Shown here: positions 61,637 to 64,000 of the stretch, one piece after another
Position numbering within the stretch: position 1 is the stretch's first letter
Layout of the letters: each line of letters begins with the position of its first letter
NCBI RefSeq assembly: GCF_003334855.1
Contig: NZ_QOWE01000010.1
Coordinates: forward strand, 222,734-286,733
Length of the DNA: 64,000 bases
Origin: Larkinella punicea
GTDB taxonomy: Bacteria > Bacteroidota > Bacteroidia > Cytophagales > Spirosomataceae
Reading direction: 5' to 3'
The notes under the pieces: model-generated
Databases searched by the model: none
Seen by the model: the letters and a program-made list of their open reading frames with translations, nothing else
What the model was told of the DNA's origin: nothing
Translations under genes and position numbers: made by a program

Positions 61637-62710
61637 TTATTCCGTGGCCTTGTCAATGATTTCAGCGGCTTCTTTCATATCATCTTTTTCGGGCGTCGGC
61701 ACATCCATAGGCACCGCGTCGGGGACGTAGGTCAGCGAAATCAGAATCGGAAAATGGTCGGAACCGCAGTTCGGCAGCCGGCGGATCAACCGCAGTTTGA
61801 AATGGTGGGACACAAAAATATGATCGAGCGGCCACCGCAAAAAGAAATAGTTGGCATGAAAGGTATTGTAAAGTCCCCGGCCGATGCGCGGGTCGAGCAG
61901 GCCGCTGACGCGCTGAAAAAGCCGCGTCGAGTGCGACCAGGCCACGTCGTTCAGATCACCGGCAACGATGATGGGCTCCTCCCGCCCCCGCACTTCCTTA
62001 CCCACCACCAGCAACTCCGCATCCCGTTCCGTCGACCGGTAATGTTCCGTGGGGCTGGGCGGCATCGGGTGAATCCCGTAAAAATGAATCACCTGCCCCG
62101 AATCCAGCTCAAGCTGGGCGTAGATGGACGGAATATCATCCTGAATCAGAAACCGCACTTCGTGGTGCTGAATGGCAAACCGGGAGTAAAACAGCAGCCC
62201 GTAGGTATTTTCGAGCGGATGCAGAATCCGGTGCGGAAACTTCGCTTCCAGCGGTTCCAGTTCCGTTTGCCACCGCTGATTGGCTTCCAGAATCATGACC
62301 ACATCCGGGTTGTGTTTTTCTACCAGTTTCAACACGTCGGGACAGTGGGTATTGTCCATGAACACGTTGGCATTCAGGATCCGGATGGTGTTGTGGTCTT
62401 CGGAACGGTCTGCGGTCGGTTTTCCAAAATACTTCACCTGCTTCCGGTGCAATTGCGTAAAGGGGTAGATCAGCCAGCCTTCGTAGACCAGAGCCGCCAG
62501 TAAACCCGTCACGCCCAGCAACATCGGCCATTCCGTATTCCGGCTCAGGGCTACCCACCCCAGTAGGCCCATGGCCGCCAGCACGGTGAGTTGCAGGTGG
62601 GGAAAATCCCAGATCCGAATCCACCAGGCATCGACCCGGATCAGATGTATGAAAGAAATGGTGGTTATGACAAATGCGTATCCAATCAGAAAAGTGTCTA
62701 TCGTGCTCAT
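61637..62710 (-). CDS. Endonuclease/exonuclease/phosphatase-family protein with membrane segments
   Basis: 357 residues. The first 90 hold about three hydrophobic segments (FLIGYAFVITTISFIHL, LTVLAAMGLLGWVAL, MLLGVTGLLAALVYEGWL). The EEP domain follows: ILNANVFMDNTH (Asn), VMILEANQRW (metal-ligand Glu), HFYGIHPMPP, IIVAGDLNDVAWSHSTR (Asp, Asn), GSDHFPILISL (Asp, His). All catalytic positions are present. The family cleaves phosphodiesters of nucleic acids or lipids; membrane position suggests an envelope substrate. It lies leftward after its own start, divergent from the dioxygenase. Confidence 0.87.
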   Translation of the reverse strand: MSTIDTFLIGYAFVITTISFIHLIRVDAWWIRIWDFPHLQLTVLAAMGLLGWVALSRNTEWPMLLGVTGLLAALVYEGWLIYPFTQLHRKQVKYFGKPTADRSEDHNTIRILNANVFMDNTHCPDVLKLVEKHNPDVVMILEANQRWQTELEPLEAKFPHRILHPLENTYGLLFYSRFAIQHHEVRFLIQDDIPSIYAQLELDSGQVIHFYGIHPMPPSPTEHYRSTERDAELLVVGKEVRGREEPIIVAGDLNDVAWSHSTRLFQRVSGLLDPRIGRGLYNTFHANYFFLRWPLDHIFVSHHFKLRLIRRLPNCGSDHFPILISLTYVPDAVPMDVPTPEKDDMKEAAEIIDKATE

Positions 62711-62828
62711 TTCAGGTTCAGTGGGCCATTCGTATCATAAAACCGGAAAGCAAGTTAGAGGTTTAATCCTGAAATTAATTTTTAAGAACCGGCAAGATCG
62801 GGTGTAAACTATTTTCTGGCTCACAGTC

Positions 62829-62859
62829 TTGTAAAAAAAACGCTTTTGCAATAGTTTTG
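62829..62859 (+). promoter_or_regulatory. Promoter of the PhyH-type dioxygenase gene
   Basis: TTG at 62829-62831 and TAGTTTTG at 62852-62859, spaced 20 bp, fit the Bacteroidota TTG / TAnnTTTG pattern. A start site about 7 bp further would leave a leader near 120 nt before the ATG at 62986. It lies in the divergent gap from the EEP-type gene. Confidence 0.55.
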
Positions 62860-62985
62860 CAGCATGAGAATGGCACCAACGCTTTAATCTTCCCTCCTGC
62901 GGTCCTCCGACCATCGGCCTTTTTTGGCCTGTTTTCCTATTGTCTTCACAAAAAAACTGGCTGGCTCCGGCACAGCTCTCTACGT

Positions 62986-63768
62986 ATGTCTGCCCTTTTC
63001 AATCAGAAAGAAATCGAACAATTCATCCGGGATGGATTTATTCGCATCGACCATGCCTTCTCCTCCGAAACCGCCCGACAAGCCCGAAATATTCTTTGGA
63101 AAGACCTGAACGCCGACCCGAACAATCCGGCAACCTGGACCCAACCGGTTATCCGGCTGGGCATGTATTCCCAGGAACCGTTCGTTCAGGCAGCTAACCC
63201 GCCCATTCTCCACCAGGCTTTCGATCAGCTCGTCGGGCCGGGCCGCTGGCTTCCCTGCCGAAGCATGGGGACGTTTCCGGTTCGTTTCCCATCAGACACT
63301 GACCCCGGCGATACCGGCTGGCACGTCGACGCCAGTTTTCCGGGCGACGATCCAACGAATTACTGGACATGGCGGGTGAATGTCCGGTCAAAAGGCCGGG
63401 GGCTGCTGATGCTCTTTCTTTTTTCGGATGTCAGCGAACGCGATGCACCAACCCGCATCCGCGTTGGCTCCCACCAGGATGTCGCCCGCCTGCTCAAACC
63501 AGCGGGCGAAGCCGGGCTTCCATTTCCGGAACTGGCCGGAAAGCTGGCGGAATTACCGCAACGAAACGAAGTGCTGGCCACCGGAAAAGCCGGGACGGTG
63601 TACCTCTGTCATCCTTTTCTGGCCCATGCCGCCCAGCCTCACCACGGCCGGGAACCCCGTTTTTTAGCCCAACCGCCACTTCTGCTCCGGCAAGAACTGC
63701 AGATTGAAGGATTGAAAGGGGCGTATTATCCGGTGGAAGAAGCCATCCGGCTGGCATTGATGTTGTAA
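62986..63768 (+). CDS. Phytanoyl-CoA dioxygenase (PhyH)-family Fe(II)/2-oxoglutarate enzyme
   Basis: 260 residues from 62986 (MSALFNQKEIEQFIRDGFI); an ORF opening with TTG at 62857 starts inside the promoter and is rejected. The double-stranded beta-helix fold shows the iron motif His113-x-Asp115 in GWHVDASFPG and a distal His214 (or 209) in CHPFLAHAAQP, with Arg in TRIRVGSH as a 2-oxoglutarate candidate. The enzymes hydroxylate small molecules. No substrate clue is present in the neighbours. Cytoplasmic. Confidence 0.85.
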   Translation: MSALFNQKEIEQFIRDGFIRIDHAFSSETARQARNILWKDLNADPNNPATWTQPVIRLGMYSQEPFVQAANPPILHQAFDQLVGPGRWLPCRSMGTFPVRFPSDTDPGDTGWHVDASFPGDDPTNYWTWRVNVRSKGRGLLMLFLFSDVSERDAPTRIRVGSHQDVARLLKPAGEAGLPFPELAGKLAELPQRNEVLATGKAGTVYLCHPFLAHAAQPHHGREPRFLAQPPLLLRQELQIEGLKGAYYPVEEAIRLALML

Positions 63769-63773
63769 TTTCA

Positions 63774-63854
63774 AATGAAAAATGATGAATGTCGAATGTA
63801 AAGGTGTATGGCGTGTCCAGCTACTTTTACATTTAACATTCTTCATTTTTCATT
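63774..63854. repeat. Word-palindrome after the dioxygenase gene
   Basis: Arms 63774-63803 and about 63824-63854 pair at about 27 of 30 positions (AATGAAAAATGA.GAATGT..AATGTAAA). It is clearly related to the 39-bp palindrome at 42656. It starts 5 bp past the stop and may act as a terminator. The final 146 bp of the window (63855-64000) show no gene. Confidence 0.75.
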
Positions 63855-64000
63855 AGAGTTTATACCGATTAAAGGTTTACTGAACACTTGAACTGGTTAG
63901 ACGAAAATTGTGTAATCCGCAACAGATTTCCATTATGCGATCCTGAATGCCGGATTTCCAACAGCGAATTCGATCTTTGACAATGCGACAAATTTTGACC

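Noticed and set aside
62857..62985. N-terminal extension of the dioxygenase
   Set aside because: It would begin with TTG inside the TAnnTTTG promoter box and adds sequence with no family match; ATG at 62986 starts the conserved fold.

Overview
The window looks like chromosomal DNA of a Bacteroidota member, most likely Cytophagales close to Spirosoma or Larkinella. The evidence is two SusC/SusD pairs, an ECF sigma/FecR pair, DUF4374 and DUF4377 lipoproteins, LytTR/LytS-type signalling, TAnnTTTG promoter matches, a lack of Shine-Dalgarno sites and GC slightly above 50%. No tRNA, rRNA, CRISPR array, intact insertion sequence or prophage is visible.

Region 1 (1-2600) holds the N-terminal part of a CHAT-protease/STAND-NTPase protein that runs off the left edge, and a decayed propeller-type sensor kinase with two internal deletions. 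Region 2 (2595-18208) is a leftward polysaccharide/sugar-acid utilisation locus: an IclR regulator, SusC, SusD, a GH10 xylanase-like enzyme, a glucarate-dehydratase-like enolase, an SDR, a GH2 enzyme, an MFS transporter, a Tat-exported LamG protein and an RraA-type aldolase. A rightward antitoxin/PIN-toxin pair sits antisense inside it.

Region 3 (18372-30808) holds accessory metabolism and regulation: M14 carboxypeptidase, an exported acetolactate decarboxylase, a Dabb protein, a DbpA-like DEAD-box helicase, a serine hydrolase, a small secreted protein, an SDR, a bicupin, and a divergent MocR regulator/PNPOx-like flavoprotein pair with a clear candidate operator. Region 4 (30920-41710) is an ECF sigma / FecR / STN-SusC / SusD cassette followed by three tandem paralogues of a polysaccharide-pyruvyl-transferase-fold protein, each with a twin-arginine signal. 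This is the most unusual gene set here.

Region 5 (41731-50352) is a leftward pentose-phosphate gene set (tkt, rpiB, tal, gnd, zwf, pgl) plus an esterase; each non-overlapping gap carries a long palindrome. Region 6 (50548-64000) holds an S9 peptidase, small envelope proteins, a Gfo/Idh/MocA oxidoreductase, a YihY membrane protein, an exported thioredoxin, a DUF4374 lipoprotein, a Spy-like protein, a LytS/LytTR two-component system, an EEP-family phosphoesterase and a PhyH-family dioxygenase.

Between genes there are several families of structured repeats. Three copies of a nested double palindrome lie at about 22.2, 28.5 and 57.5 kb, and the last lies inside a further inverted repeat. There are also two copies of a CCCCTAAATCCCC inverted repeat, two covarying hairpin pairs between the pyruvyl-transferase paralogues, and several long palindromes built from short iterated words. 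All functional statements rest on reading motifs by eye; no database search was run.
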